Below are positions 11,935-23,200 of a stretch of 64,000 nt of DNA, piece after piece (within the stretch, counting starts at the first letter, position 1; every line of letters starts with the position of its first letter). The notes beneath the pieces are model-generated. The model was not told where the DNA came from. It ran no database searches and worked only from the letters and a program-made list of their open reading frames with translations. Origin of the DNA: Chinchilla lanigera (taxonomy: Eukaryota; Chordata; Mammalia; Rodentia; Chinchillidae); the NCBI RefSeq assembly GCF_000276665.1, contig NW_004955435.1, positions 4,114,199-4,178,198 on the forward strand. Reading direction: 5' to 3'. Both the position numbers and the translations under genes were made by a program.

Positions 11935-12925
11935 CATACACATAAAATTTCTGAAAAAATAGCAGCTAAAGTAAAGAAACAACTCCATCAGTCCATAGAA
12001 GACATCAGATCAGAAATAATCTCCCAGGTAAAAAAAGAAATGACAACAATAATTGAAGAATTGTTCAGCATATCCAGAGAAGACATTGATGAGAAAATAG
12101 AGGAGCACAGAAAACTCATGGAAATCTTCAGTGAACAATATAGAAAAGAACTAGAATGTATGAAACAGATTTAAGTAGATATCCAGGAAATTAAAAATTC
12201 CACTGAAAGCTGGCAAAAACACTTCACCAGAGCTGAAGATAGATTCTCAGACCTTGAAGACAGCATTCTAGCCAACGATCCTGGAAGAAAAGATCTCTTA
12301 AAAATAACAAGGAACCGGGAAACAACAATTCAACAGCTGCAAGACAATGCAAAGAAAAACAATGTAAGATTAATAGGTATCAAAGAAACAACATGAGTCA
12401 ACACAAATGACATAAAGGCTACTTGCAGAAGTAACATCAGAAAATTTCCCAAGCATGGAAAAGAATCAGACATACAGAAAGTGAGGCATATACAGCTCCA
12501 ATTAGCCATAACCAAAATAAATCTACAACCAGACATATAGTAATCAAGAGTCCAGAAACTGAGCAAAAGAACATGATATTAAAAGCTGTTAGAGAAAAGA
12601 AACAGATCACCTATGAGGGAAAGCCCATCAGAATCACGGATGATTTTGCAACACAAAACATCAAGTCAAGATGAGCTTGGAGAGAAGTATTTCAGGTACT
12701 GAAAAAAACAACTTCCAACCCAGGCTGATGTACCCTGAAAAACTATATGTAAAAATTAATGGAGAAAAAAAATATTTCTATGATAAAGAGCAACTGAAGA
12801 AATTCACTACTACCAAACCATCCCTACAAAGAGTACTAAAAGATATTTTGAAAGAGATAAAAATTACCACAACTTCAAGAGCAACAACAGAAAGGAACCA
12901 CAAAGCAGAGCAAGCAATTAAATAG
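11935..12925 (+). pseudogene. L1 ORF1 pseudogene (RNA-binding protein)
   Basis: ORF1 encodes the L1 coiled-coil RNA-binding chaperone that packages L1 RNA. Here the expected start is lost (AAATTTCTG at the place where the copy at 33.9 kb has an ATG), and in-frame stops interrupt the coiled-coil region (for example after the Met-Lys-Gln-Ile codons near 12,170). The C-terminal domain is readable at 12,671-12,925: FQPRLMYPEKLYVKING, then FTTTKPSLQRVLKDIL, ending at a TAG. Next to it ORF2 starts 36 bases downstream at 12,962. It cannot make a working protein. Confidence 0.85.
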
Positions 12926-12961
12926 AGAGGAAAAAGGAGGACCCAACAGCAGGAAAATAAA

Positions 12962-13232
12962 ATGACAAAGATAAGTCAATACATATCAGTTATAATCACT
13001 AATGTAAATGGTCTCAATTCACCAATCCAAAGAAGCAGACTGGCAGAGTGGATTAAGAAACAAAATCCAACAATATGCTGTATACAAGAAACACATTTAG
13101 CTCAAAGGGAAATTCATAGACTAAAAATCAAAGGATAGAGAACAATACTCCATGTGACAGGAATAAAAGAACAGAGTAGCTATTATATTTGGAGACAATG
13201 TGAACTTCAAAACATGAGTGATCAGAAGAAAT
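12962..13232 (+). pseudogene. L1 ORF2 N-terminal fragment (start of endonuclease domain)
   Basis: ORF2 begins with codons for MTKISQYISV and keeps the endonuclease asparagine block NVNGLNSPIQR and the QETHL glutamate motif, so about the first quarter of the endonuclease is recognisable. A stop and frame changes follow, and the sequence breaks off at about 13,232, before the catalytic GDFN and SDH-type motifs. Not functional. Confidence 0.85.
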
Positions 13233-13249
13233 AAAGAAGGTTATTAAAA

Positions 13250-13345
13250 GCCAGGCATGGTGGTACATGAGTAATCTCAACACTCAGGAGGCAGAAGTAG
13301 GAGAATTGTTGCAAGTCTGAGACCAACCTGGGCTACAAAGCGAGC
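13250..13345 (+). mobile_element. B1 SINE fragment at the L1 junction
   Basis: Starts with the canonical GCCAGGCATGGTGG, then AATCTCAACACTCAGGAGGC and GACCAACCTGGGCTACA. It lacks the 3' end and A-rich tail and is fused directly to L1 ORF2 C-terminal sequence at about 13,346. No clear TSD was found. See findings for the two possible origins. Confidence 0.85.
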
Positions 13346-13841
13346 TATGATATGTGGAAATCAGTTTGGAGATTCCTCACAAAACTAGGATTGGAAGTTC
13401 TGCTTAACCTAGATATTCCCCTTCTGAGTTTTTTCTCAGAAGAATTAAAAGCATCATACCACAGCAATGTATGTGCACCCATGTTTATAGCAGCACAATT
13501 TGTCATAGCTAAATCTTGGAAACAACCCAAATGCCCATCAACTGAGGAATGAATAAAAAAGGATGTGGTATTTTTATACAATGAAGTATTACTCAGTTAT
13601 AAAAAAAAAAAAACGAGGATTTTATAGGTAAGCGTATGCAACTAAAAACCATACTCATAACTGAAACAAACTGGAACTACATGAGTAAACATCATATCAT
13701 CTCCCTGGTGTAGGCACCTGAAAAAGTAAGTAAAATTCAATACATACGATAGATATTATGAAAGGGATAGCAATTGCTCAAAGGAAGGAACAACTGGGAT
13801 GAGGGAAAGGATAAAAAGAGAGGAAGAAGAAAGGGAAACTG

Positions 13842-13894
<53 letters not shown>

Positions 13895-14325
13895 CTGGGA
13901 CAACCGTACTGCTGACATCTAGTGGTTTGTTGAAAGGAACAGTTAGTGCTTAATTTTTATGGCCAATTTTCCATGCCTATATCTGGTAATCTGTACAGCT
14001 AATTTGAAGATAACAATATGTAGTATAACAAACATTGGTGAATTCCTACCATCTTGTCTAGTGAAACTCTAATATTTCTAATCATTTTAAATTATTTTTT
14101 ACTCTCTTTAATGATTTGACCAATCTTACATTCTCACATCTGGTAATCTAAGCAACTTCATTGAAGATAACAATATGTAATATAACAACCACTGTTAATT
14201 CCTATCATTTCATTCTGAAGCCACGTATCATTTTTATTGTTTTTACTTTGCTTTGCTTTTGTCTATGTTGCTGTTATTTTGCTATTGCTTTTTTTATTCT
14301 CTTTAAAATAAAAAATAAATTAATT
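13346..14325 (+). mobile_element. Sense L1 3' end: ORF2 C-terminus and 3' UTR
   Basis: Begins at ATGTGGAAATCAGTTTGG (ORF2 C-terminal region), continues through CCCATCAACTGAGGAATG and the polypurine tract near 13,800, then a GATA repeat, and ends in TCTCTTTAAAATAAAAAATA. The antisense frame at 13,345-13,581 is not a gene. A short duplicated 3' UTR segment is visible: the block TTGAAGATAACAATATG occurs twice (about 14,003 and 14,162). Confidence 0.9.
13842..13894. repeat. (GATA)n microsatellite inside the L1 3' UTR
   Basis: About thirteen GATA units at the same 3' UTR position that holds (GT)n at 8.2 kb and (CA)n at 28.3 kb. Confidence 0.97.
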
Positions 14326-14784
14326 ACTTAAAATTTAAAAATAGAATTCCAAACCCACCAGGTATGATGATATTTTATTTTCATTTTTAAAATGTTGGGA
14401 CCTAGCTTAAAGTTTTTGCTTTTTGTACTCTCAAAAGTAGTTATTAGGGCAGACATGCACCATGTTTGCATTTTACTTCCATCACATTCTCCTTATGTGT
14501 GAACTCTACCAGTTTCCTATTTATTCTTAACCCCAGATATAATATGTCTAGGACATATTATAGAAGAGATGAGTACATGTCAGAGCACAAACTCAGTCTT
14601 ATAGAGGAGGCCAAAGGGTTGCAAGACTCCAAAGGAGAAAACTAAGCAAACTGATTAACTTCATGTATCCCCCAGTAGACAATTATACACAGTGGGTCAG
14701 AGAATGTATATTACTCCCAACACAACAAAAAGCAACAAATGGCAGCAAAATTCCTTACCTTCCAAGTCCTCTGAATTGACAGTA
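14326..14784. other. Unassigned A/T-rich sequence
   Basis: Sequence between the L1 poly(A)-like end and the antisense LTR. No gene or repeat family was recognised. Confidence 0.45.
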
Positions 14785-15165
14785 TGGACCACAGTGCTAT
14801 TCACAGGAGGAGAACCCAAATCTAAGGACTCAGCATTTTCTAGCAAGTAAAAAGGAGGTGAGGGTTTTTTTGACTCACTGTTACAGCTGGCTCAAAGATA
14901 GCAATAGCAGCATGGCAGAGCAGAATAAGAGCAGTTTACATCATGGAAACCAGGAAGCAGACAGAGAAGGAAGAAGACAGGGTCATAGATACACCCTTCC
15001 AGGGCACTCCTGCAGGGGCACGCTTCTAACCAGCCCCCACTGACAAATAGCAACTCAGCTATGAACTAATAAACTAATCTATTGTACAGTGCCCCTGTGA
15101 CCCAATCACCTCCCAAACACATGAGGCTTTCGCCAGACACACAAATCTAAACCTAAACGTTCCAT
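14785..15165 (-). mobile_element. MaLR-like LTR, antisense (3' LTR of the element)
   Basis: Matches in parallel the LTR at 16.2-16.9 kb: shared blocks include CATGGAA.CCAGGAAG, TTCTAACCAG, a repeat of AACTAATC, and CCAATCACCTCCCAAACACATGAGGC. The minus strand gives the usual order of a MaLR LTR. Ends are worn: the terminal TG and CA cannot be fixed. In the element's own direction this is the downstream LTR. Confidence 0.7.
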
Positions 15166-16200
15166 CCCTGGCCTCCAAAAGGCTCGTGTCCATCTCTTCA
15201 TGCAAAATGCACTTAGTCCAGTTCAGAGTCACTGAAGTCCTAACTGTTCCAACATTGCTAAGAAGTCCCAACTGTTCTCTGAGATTCAAGGCAAACTTTT
15301 AGCTTTGAGTCCCTGTAAAAATCAAAAAGAAAATTAAATACTACTGACATACATTGGCACAGGGTGAACATTACAGCTTCAAAGGAGAGAAATAGAGAAA
15401 TAGAAAGGAATGGAACCAAAGGGAGACCTAAACCCCTCAAAGCAAACACTGAGTCCTGTAGCTCCATTTCTAGCAGTGGTGATGTGTGAGCTACAAACTG
15501 CTTGGGCAGCCCCTCCTAGCCTATAGCATTTCTGGGTGCAGCCCTCATGCCATCTTTCTTGGGCTAGTTTGCTCACTGCTGGCTGTTTTTCTCAGTAGAT
15601 GTTCCATGTTTCTGGGTTCTCTAATTTTCTGGGGTCTCACTTGCAGCTTTATCCTCACAGCTTCAAAGTCCCCCACCCACCCACCATTAGGGACACATGG
15701 CCTGATCTTACAGATCTTCTGAAATCTGGGTGGAATCCTCCAACAATTCTCGCATTCTGGGCAATTCTAAGACCAGCACTATCTGGATAATTCCAGGGTC
15801 TGCCACTAGCCAGCTGAAGCAGTAGTAAGTACCCCTTGGATCACAGCTGCAGAGACCTTCAAGTGCCTGCATGGCTGAGTACTCTTAAATGAATCCCTAA
15901 GAGCCAGTTCTCTAGATGGCCCTTCTTAGCAGGGAATCTGGGACAGATTTCAAAGGAAAGTCTTCCAAACAAGTTTACCTCTTTTATTCCCTTGAGGCAG
16001 GCAGGCTGGGATCTTGTGAATTCCTGAGATGTCCTCAAGAAGTTTTTCTTATTGCCCTGATGCACAATGTTTGACTCCTTTTTAATGCTAATATTTTTTA
16101 GCAACCATGTTTTTCTTTGCTTCAGCTTTGTAGGCGTTTCCTTTTTGAAGAAACCTCAAATTTTTCAAATGAGTTCAACATCCTTTTCAGTACCAAAATC
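15166..16200 (-). mobile_element. MaLR-like internal region, antisense
   Basis: About 1 kb lying between two related LTR-like ends in the same orientation, so by position it is the internal part of one non-autonomous element. MaLR elements lack pol and carry only decayed gag-related sequence. Frames found here (15,074-15,289; 15,258-15,467; 15,859-16,104 on the minus strand) show no recognisable retroviral domain, so none is annotated as a gene. Confidence 0.6.
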
Positions 16201-16892
16201 TGTCTTAGTCACGTTCTCATCACTGAGATATAATAACCTGTGGGAGACCTTGACTGACCTCCATTGTATATTAGTAGCCGTCTTAAGCATTAAGTTTCTG
16301 TTGTCTGAGTTAAGTTTCTGTTAGATGTGCCTTTAGAACTAGGACTGCCCACCGTTGCCTAGCTACTCCCGCCTTTGTCGGGTTACTTGGTTACTCCCGC
16401 CTTAAGAACTTCGCGTTTTTCCGTGCCCTATATAAACACGGTAGTTCCCACCAATAAACGAGACTTGATCAGAATCCTGTCTTGTCTCCATTCTTCGTGT
16501 CTCTTTTCCCTTTATCATCCCCACTCCCCTTCTAGGGTCCTCGTTGACTGTACCCGCTGGCCGGGACAATAACCAATATCAGAAACTTAAAGGAAGAGAG
16601 GTTTATTTTTAGCTCAAGCTTACAGCTCATGGTCAGCTGACTCCAAGGCAGAAGCAGCATGGCAGAAGAAAATTTGTTCGAATCATGGAATCCAGGAAGT
16701 GCAGGGGGAAAGGAGAGGCCAGCCCTTCCAGATCACACCTCTAGTGACCTGCCTCTAACCAGGCCTGTGTTTAATAGCAAGTCAACAGTGAACAAAGTAA
16801 ACTAATCCACTGCTGAGAATAATATCTCCATGGCCCAATAACCTCCAGACACATGAGGCTTTTCAGGAACACCCCAGAGCTAAAGTATAACA
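16201..16892 (-). mobile_element. MaLR-like LTR, antisense (5' LTR), split by a younger LTR
   Basis: The minus strand starts TGTTATACTTTAGC at 16,892 and ends ACTAAGACA at 16,201, giving the TG...CA termini. Removing the 330-bp insertion and its duplicated 6 bp leaves about 356 bp, an ordinary MaLR LTR length. The block AAATAAACCTCTCTTCC (minus strand, near 16,600) contains the AATAAA signal. Confidence 0.75.
16239..16568 (+). mobile_element. IAP-like (class II, ERVK) solo LTR with 6-bp TSD
   Basis: The 330-bp element begins TGTGGGAGACC and ends GGCCGGGACA. It is flanked by ATAACC at 16,233-16,238 and again at 16,569-16,574, the 6-bp duplication expected of class II retroviruses. A TATATAA box lies at 16,429-16,435 and an AATAAA signal at 16,453-16,458, followed by the conserved tail GACTTGATCAGAAT and CTTGTCTCCATTCTTCG. 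There is no primer-binding site, gag, pol or env next to it, so it is a solo LTR left by recombination. It is G/C- and CpG-richer than its surroundings. Confidence 0.9.
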
Positions 16893-17195
16893 ATCACCAT
16901 GACACATTTGTGATGTTTTCCCTATATAAAAATGAGAGATATGAGAGTTTGATCTTTTTCTAATTGTGTATTTAAACTTAACTGGAGTTGTCAAATTCAT
17001 GACCTGGAATTTGTGAAAGATTTTATTAATGTACATCTATATTTTAAAATCAGTGCATAATTTCACCTAGTAACAATCAAATATAGTATGAATAGGGGCT
17101 TGGGGCTATAGTCAGAAGTTCTGGATTTTAGTCATAAATCTATCAGTTGCCTGCAGTGGAACCTGAGAGAACTTCTTCAGACTTCCATTTCTGCC

Positions 17196-17560
17196 TGACA
17201 TAGTTTGGGTCTTGAATATCACCCAAAATCTTGGATATTGATGGCCTCATACCAAGCTTCTCGCATCATCTGGAGGCCTACTAGAAGGAAGCTGAGTCAA
17301 TGTAGTGTGTCCTGGAGGAGGATGCTGGGACCCTGGCCCTTTTTCTCTCTTTTTGCTTCCTGATTACCCTGAAGTGAACAGGTCTCCTCCATTATGTGCT
17401 CCTGCTATATAATGTTCTGTGCTGCCGCAGGACCAAAGCACTGAAAGCAAGTGATCATGGAATGCAACTTTTGAACTGATAAGCCAAAATGAACATTTTG
17501 TCATTTAAAGTTGATTCTCTAAGGTATTTTATCACAGCAATAGGAAAATAACTAAATATT
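17196..17560 (+). mobile_element. MaLR LTR, sense
   Basis: Starts TGACATAGTTTGGGTC, has GGATGCTGGGACCCTGGCCC in the middle, and ends in the typical AAGCCAAAATGAAC, GTATTTTATCACAGCAATAGG and AAATAACTAA block. Solo, without internal sequence on either side. Confidence 0.8.
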
Positions 17561-18329
17561 GTCTATTAAAATAAAAATACCACTCTAAAAACAGTTTATA
17601 AAGATTTTGAAAATCAGATGGATAATGAACATACAATTTCTTTTAAAACTCTAAAAGATCAATAAATAGACTCACGTTTCAATTTCCTTATAAATACTTC
17701 AAAGAATAAATCCAATGGCTGATGGTATACTCAAGTAAACAGTTCCAGTGACTGGTTTGACTATTTCTATGGAATGACAAGGTGTTTTCAACGTTCCGGT
17801 ATTTGTCCTTGTAATTTAGCTGGCTGCCACTAGGAGAGAGTAGCTCTATTTGCATTATATAATTAGAATATAAAATTTAGTTCTGATATTTCAATGAAGC
17901 AATTTAAATTATAATGAATAAGCTACTTGATATTTATGAAAATAACAAATGTGGTACACAAATATCAAAACACATTTATACATCATAAAGAAAATACCAA
18001 TCAGAACAGGATGTTAAGAAATACAAGACTCAGCCTAAAACAGTTTGATTAAATGAACTGTATTCACTGTATAAATCAACAGTTAGGAAAGGACAAGTGC
18101 AGACTTGACGCTTGAACCTGGGAAGAGCTGTCTTCCCCACCCCTGAAGCAACCACTGCTACTAAAATGCGTCAGCAATGACTGCCTCAACTTCCTTCAAA
18201 ATATCAGGGCTTGGAGTGAGTGGAAGCCTTCAGAGTACCTGCTTGGGAGCATTGCTGCCCCTCCTGCGAGCAGTGTTTGGGCTGAGACAAGGTAAGAACT
18301 AGGTGAGCCTGTGTAGAATTCCAGTGCCG
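17561..18329. other. Unassigned A/T-rich sequence
   Basis: No gene or repeat recognised. Only very short open frames. Confidence 0.5.
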
Positions 18330-18485
18330 TTAGGTAGGCATGATCACCTCACCAAGTTGACCTCATTACTGTCCCTACTTTAGAGATGAGCAAACTGATG
18401 AACTGCAGTTGAGAACTTGTGCCCACAGGAAGAAAGCAGGTCCAGCCTCAACTGTTTAGTTCCAGAGCCTTCCTACATCTGAGCA
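18330..18485 (-). mobile_element. MIR SINE, antisense
   Basis: Shows the MIR core in reverse: CTTTAGAGATGAGCAAACTGA, then a worn CTTGTGCCCACAGGAAG and a final CAGAGCCTTCC. An ancient mammal-wide SINE. Confidence 0.75.
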
Positions 18486-19384
18486 CCTGTGAGCAACACA
18501 TCCTTATTAGTTTTATTATTATGGATTTAGAATTAATTTCAAAAGTGTACTCTTCTTAAAAATAATAAAACAGTTAATGCTACCAACAGAAAACGTCAGC
18601 ATTCAGTCCAAGTCCCCAAAGCAGTACTGTACTTAGTCTATTTAGGATCTTGAATGTGTTATAACTTTAAAGTCATACTTAGGTCTTTAGCTACTTGGTT
18701 TTACAAATAAAAAAAAATAGGATGTACTCTAAAGTACACTCTGCAGAAAAAAATAAAAGAATAAAAAATGAACATAGGCCTCAAGGAATTTTCTGTTTTC
18801 CTATCACATATGAAAGAACCTTATTAAATGGACTCTTTAGGCTATTTCTAAATTATTAATAAATAGGCTTTTCCTCCCTGACTGGATTTTTAAACTTTCC
18901 TTTGAAATTCATCATTCATCCTCCCCATCAAGAAAAATCATCCTCAGAAAAATACTGAGGAAAAAAATGTTCTGCACATCATCCTTCTTAAGATTATAAA
19001 ATTTGGTTTTCCAATTCACCTTTCAATCCTAATACATTTAGTAAAATAGAATATATTTTTAGAGAACACCCTTATTCTGTTGTATTCTAATTAATCCTCT
19101 GCCCCTCAGTGTTTTCCTTTTATTCGTTGATATTAAACTAGCTTATTTTTAATAAATACTTTACCATTTCCTAGCCCTAAAATCATAGCCCATATCCAAA
19201 ACATATAATATGGTTGATAAAATTTTGTTTGAAAGACACCAACGTTTCTTTATTAGATTTCTAAAAATGTGTACCTGAGTCCAAGTCCTGTAAATCATTT
19301 CATTCAAAACAGTGATTGTTTCGGAAAGAAAAACAGTAATCAACTCTACATTTGAACAATTCTACATTAAAATTAGGCTGTACT
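18486..19384. other. Unassigned A/T-rich sequence
   Basis: No gene or repeat recognised on either strand. The 60-codon minus-strand frame at 19,161-19,343 has no protein-like features. Confidence 0.5.
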
Positions 19385-19500
19385 CACTATTAGGGCAGGG
19401 GCTGTGTTTTACTCATCATGGCATTTCTGGTATATCATGGTGTCTTGGCATTGAAGAAATTTAAAAACATCCCAATGGATTTATTTGTTAGATCTTCTCA
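19385..19500 (+). mobile_element. Possible L2 3' end
   Basis: AGGGCAGGGGCTGTGTTTTACTC resembles the start of the L2 3' end, but the closing 'cacatagtaggtgctcaataa' type block is not clear here. A weak call. Confidence 0.4.
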
Positions 19501-21340
19501 ACAAGTTAATAATTACTACTATATTACTATTTCAGTCTGAAAATGAGAGACAAAAACCCTAATAAGTTAAAGGATCTGTCAAGCTCGCTGTTCACAGACC
19601 AGAATTTCAAATGCTGGGTTCTGTAGTTACTGCTCTGGCTATAATGGTATACTGAGGAAATTTTGCTTTTCTTTCCTTCATGATGAGTGTCAGGCTCAAA
19701 AATGTGCAGTCATCCTAGAGGTGCTGTTCAGACTTGGAAGAGGTGACATAATCAATTAACTCACCAAAATCCTATCAGTTAGCTTAGCCTAGAAAATTCC
19801 TGAACAAGAACAAAATAAAAAATAAATATCACTGATTCTCCCAAAAGCACATTTTGAACAGAGGTATTGTTCTAATGTTATCTTTTAAGATAAAGGTAAA
19901 CCAATTTGTAAGAATGCTACAATTTATTTGGAATCTTTTAGATGTGTTGGGCAAAAAAAAGAAGTGCCTCTTCCAAAACCCATGACTAGCCAGGTCATGA
20001 ACTACTATCACTGCAATGATCTTTTAATTCGTTTCTACCTTTGTTAATAGACACTAGGAAGGGGCACAGCTGAACCTTATACACATTCATCCTGTCCCAG
20101 ACCTCTGAGGTTCTCGGTAAATACCATTATCTTCCACTTCTGTTCTTGCCTCTCTTTTGACTGCTCTCGCACAAGCCTTGACAGATCTGAAAGCATCATC
20201 ACCGAGCTGCTTGCGTACTGAATTGGAGAGAATTCTTTCCATTTTTCTGGCCTCGGTTTTTAGGGGTACACAAATACACCCAGGGATGCCTTGCAAGTGT
20301 GTGCATAACCTTAAAGGAAAACAGACATCTGTAAGTATGTTAGCTGAATGGCTAAGTAGTAGCTGTATGAATATTTCATGTTTCCTCCAGGCCGTTGCTT
20401 CTGTAACCTGTTTCTAAAATCATAAAAAGAGAGAATGAGAGAGCAAGAGAAGCCAGTTTCCATAGGAACAAATGCAGCAATGGAAAAAGGAAAAACCTGT
20501 TAGGCTAGAGTACTGCCTCCAGACAAGCTAAATTCACAGCATCAGTATTAAGAGCAACACATTTACCTATTTAATCATGTTTTCAAAATTTATCCCTAAA
20601 AATCCTCTACATTTAGTATGCAAAATTTTTAAATTATACATAAATATAGACTATCTGGCCTCTGAAAGTTAAAACATTTTAAATCAGAAAATTAATTATA
20701 ATTTTTATTTAGGTTGTTACAATTTTTATTTGAATATGAGGAAGAAATCAGCATAAAATTTAAATACTCTAAGGACAAAATTAATGTAATTGAAAATAAT
20801 TATCTTTCTTATTAATTTTATAGGAGTACACTTTGTTACAGAATGTGCTAACTACTTAGCATAGGGTGAAAATATAAAAAATAGTAATAATCATAAACAA
20901 CCTAAAACTTTTCTAATTTTACAAAATGAATTAATATGAAATAATTCAACTTCAAAAAAAGTTTATTACTTACAAGCAACTTCTTATGAACAATAAAGGA
21001 AAGCAGAATTAATCTGCACTGCATTTTAAGAGTTCAAAGTAAAGTTTCATCTCAGAAAAAAATCTATATTTCCCATGTAAACTCCAAAACTCCTGCTTAC
21101 AGCTTTTGAAGAAGAGTTTTGAAGAAGTTGTGAGAATTCAATACCACATTTGTTCTGGATACCTCAGAACTTTCTTTGAACTATTCTTTCTTCTTTCTTT
21201 CTATGTCTGACTAGTTATAAAATTCTGCATGCTGTCCCTTATCTTCCTTTCTCCAGGACCTCTCTCCAGCATTCTCCTCCCCAGGTGATCTAAGGTCCCA
21301 CAGTGCAGAATTACAATGTTCCAGAGCTGAGTCACCAATT
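19501..21340. other. Unassigned sequence with one G/C-balanced island
   Basis: Mostly A/T-rich without recognised repeats. Around 20,090-20,300 composition is balanced, with open frames on both strands (minus 69 codons at 20,087-20,296; plus 86 codons at 20,157-20,417). The minus frame is rich in Arg, Lys and Glu (EARKMERILSNSVRKQLG) and looks more protein-like than its neighbours, but no splice sites or family match supports it. It may be a conserved non-coding element or chance. Confidence 0.35.
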
Positions 21341-21344
21341 TTTT

Positions 21345-21700
21345 AAAATTTTTTAACTCATACATGAAAACTGTACATATTTGTGGGATATATGTGATAC
21401 TTTAAACATTATGTGATGTTTAAACCAAGGCAAACATATCTATCTCCTCAAACATCATTCATGGTGAAAACATTCAAAATCCTTTTTTCTACCTTAGTGA
21501 AATACACAGTACATTGCTTTCTTTAGAGTCATACTACGTACTGTGCAATAGTACACCAGGATTTTACTCTTACCTAACAACAATTTAGTACATATTTATC
21601 AACCTTTGCCATCACCTTCCTGTTCTCCCCAGCATCTAGTAACCACCATTACACTCTCAACTTCTATGAGGACTTTTTGTACAAGACCCCCAAAGCACAG
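21345..21700 (+). mobile_element. Ancient L1M 3' UTR fragment
   Basis: Follows the older L1M 3' UTR in sense: AACTGTACATATTTGTGGG, then a CTCAAACATCATTCATGG block and a CATCTAGTAACCACCATTAC-like ending. High divergence. It differs in detail from the fragment at 229-620 and belongs to a different old subfamily. Confidence 0.75.
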
Positions 21701-22340
21701 GAAACAAAACAAAAAATAGAGAAATTCACATTTCCCACCAGACAGAATGACATACGGATGGCAAAGAGAGAATATTCTGCAACTGAGAAGCTCTGGAATG
21801 ATCCAGCGATTCCTGTGAAACAAAGTGCCATGAGTCCAGAAGCTCATGGGTTTTATTGGTTTCAATTAGGGAGGTGGACTGGGGTCATGGAAGAGGGCTA
21901 GGGAAGAGAGATTTTGTGTGCGTTGGTTCTGAGCAGAAGCAAAGCAACTTTGTACTTGCACAGAGGCTCTCCAATTAGCAATGCCATAGTTTGATGTATA
22001 GAAGGCAGGAAGGCATATTTTCAAACGTGTGCATATTTCCAACTTTTCAAATATCTTACTGCCAGGAAGGCATAATTCTTTTAGAGTGCCATGGCCTCAG
22101 CTGAAATGTTATCTTATGTTTTAGCCCTGAAATCTCACAAGCTCTTGCTCAAACCCCCATTCCAGTCATCAGCAGGAGGAATACCTCTCACCTGTGTGCT
22201 GCAATAAGATACATTGGCATCTTGGCCAGAATCAATCACATTCTTTTAGCCAATTAAGGGAATATTTGGTTCAAGATAGTCAGCTCTGCATCTCTCGGTG
22301 AATAGGGTTGATGTAAAGGTCAGGGAAAGATGGAGGAAAG
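21701..22340. other. Unassigned sequence
   Basis: No gene or repeat recognised. Overlapping opposite frames near 21,600-21,900 fall partly in the L1 3' UTR end and are not genes. Confidence 0.4.
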
Positions 22341-22344
22341 GGGC

Positions 22345-22660
22345 TTCATTTCTCAGGAGAACACAAATTGGTGCCTCCCACAAGAAATGGGATTACATCA
22401 AAGCAAAAATCTCACATGGGGGAGGAAACAGTGGACATCCTGCAAAAAAGGAGAAAATAATTGAAAGCTATACATTTAACAAGGGGTTGATATTAATTCC
22501 TACAATAAATAGGGAATTCAAAAAAACTCAGTAGCACAAAAAAAGCCCTGATTTAAAAATTACTGATGACTGAAATAGACATTTCTCAAAACACAACATG
22601 TAAGTAACCCACACATATATGAAAATGTACCTTCCATATTTTTGTTTACTTGCCCATACT
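22345..22660 (+). mobile_element. Ancient L1 ORF2 C-terminal fragment
   Basis: Decayed sense ORF2: GGGATTACATCAAAGCAAAA, then ACAAGGGGTTGATATTAATTCC and GACATTTCTCAAAACACAAC in the order expected for the region before the C-terminal Cys-rich motif. All frames broken. Confidence 0.7.
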
Positions 22661-22875
22661 TCGTAAAGGGCAGGGTACTTATATGTTGGTTATAAAGAAC
22701 CATTTAAAATATTTACTATGTAATGAAAGCAACTGATGAGAGACTGATGTATTACACTTCCCAGGGTGGTCTATATTTTTAAAAGATTTTTATTACAAAA
22801 AGTTAATTTGCTGATTGAAATCTTTTGAAAAAAATAAGTTGTTATGTAAAAAAACTGATATACCAGACAACTCAG

Positions 22876-23200
22876 GAAGCCTCAGTGAGCTCCACCCCTC
22901 CTCCCACCAGGGAAGAGTGATGCTCAGCCCTGGACAGTTTCAGGAGCCTCAGTTAGCTGCACTGCATCCCCTTCACCATTGAGGGAACAATGCTGAGCTC
23001 CAGACGGCTCGGGGAGCCTTGGTGAGCCATGCCCTGCCCTCTCAGGTTCACAGGAGTGATGCTGAGCCCCAGACAGGTTCAGGAAACTCAGAGCACTGGT
23101 AAGCCCCAGCGAATTTTGGGAGCCTTGGTGAGCCATACCCTGCTCCCCCAGCACACTCACAGGAGCAATGCTAAGCCCTGGTGAACTTCAGGAGCTTCAA
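22876..23200 (+). repeat. L1 5' UTR tandem monomers, about 69-bp period
   Basis: Units begin with GAGCCTTGGTGAGCC-like sequence at about 22,876, 22,944, 23,014, 23,083, 23,120 and 23,192, giving spacings of 68, 70, 69, 37 and 72. Each unit contains GGAGTGATGCTGAGCCC or a variant. In other rodents such monomers are internal promoters whose number sets L1 transcription. The inner short unit of 37 is a partial monomer. Composition is clearly G/C-richer than the surroundings. Confidence 0.85.

Larger units (their letters stand above)
11515..13235 (+). mobile_element. Sense L1: 5' UTR end, ORF1 and N-terminus of ORF2
   Basis: A G/C-richer 5' UTR end (11,515-11,930) leads into a broken ORF1 and the first ~90 codons of ORF2, after which homology to the L1 at 22.9 kb stops at about 13,232. 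A B1 follows at once, and then the far 3' end of an L1 resumes at 13,346. Compared with the 22.9-kb copy, about 3.1 kb of central ORF2 is missing. Confidence 0.85.

Noticed and set aside
13842..13894. Regular repeat considered as a CRISPR array
   Set aside because: Uninterrupted 4-base units without spacers. It is a microsatellite, and the genome is mammalian.
15859..16104. 81-codon minus-strand frame in the MaLR internal part considered as a gag remnant
   Set aside because: No capsid or nucleocapsid motif such as a CCHC knuckle is visible.
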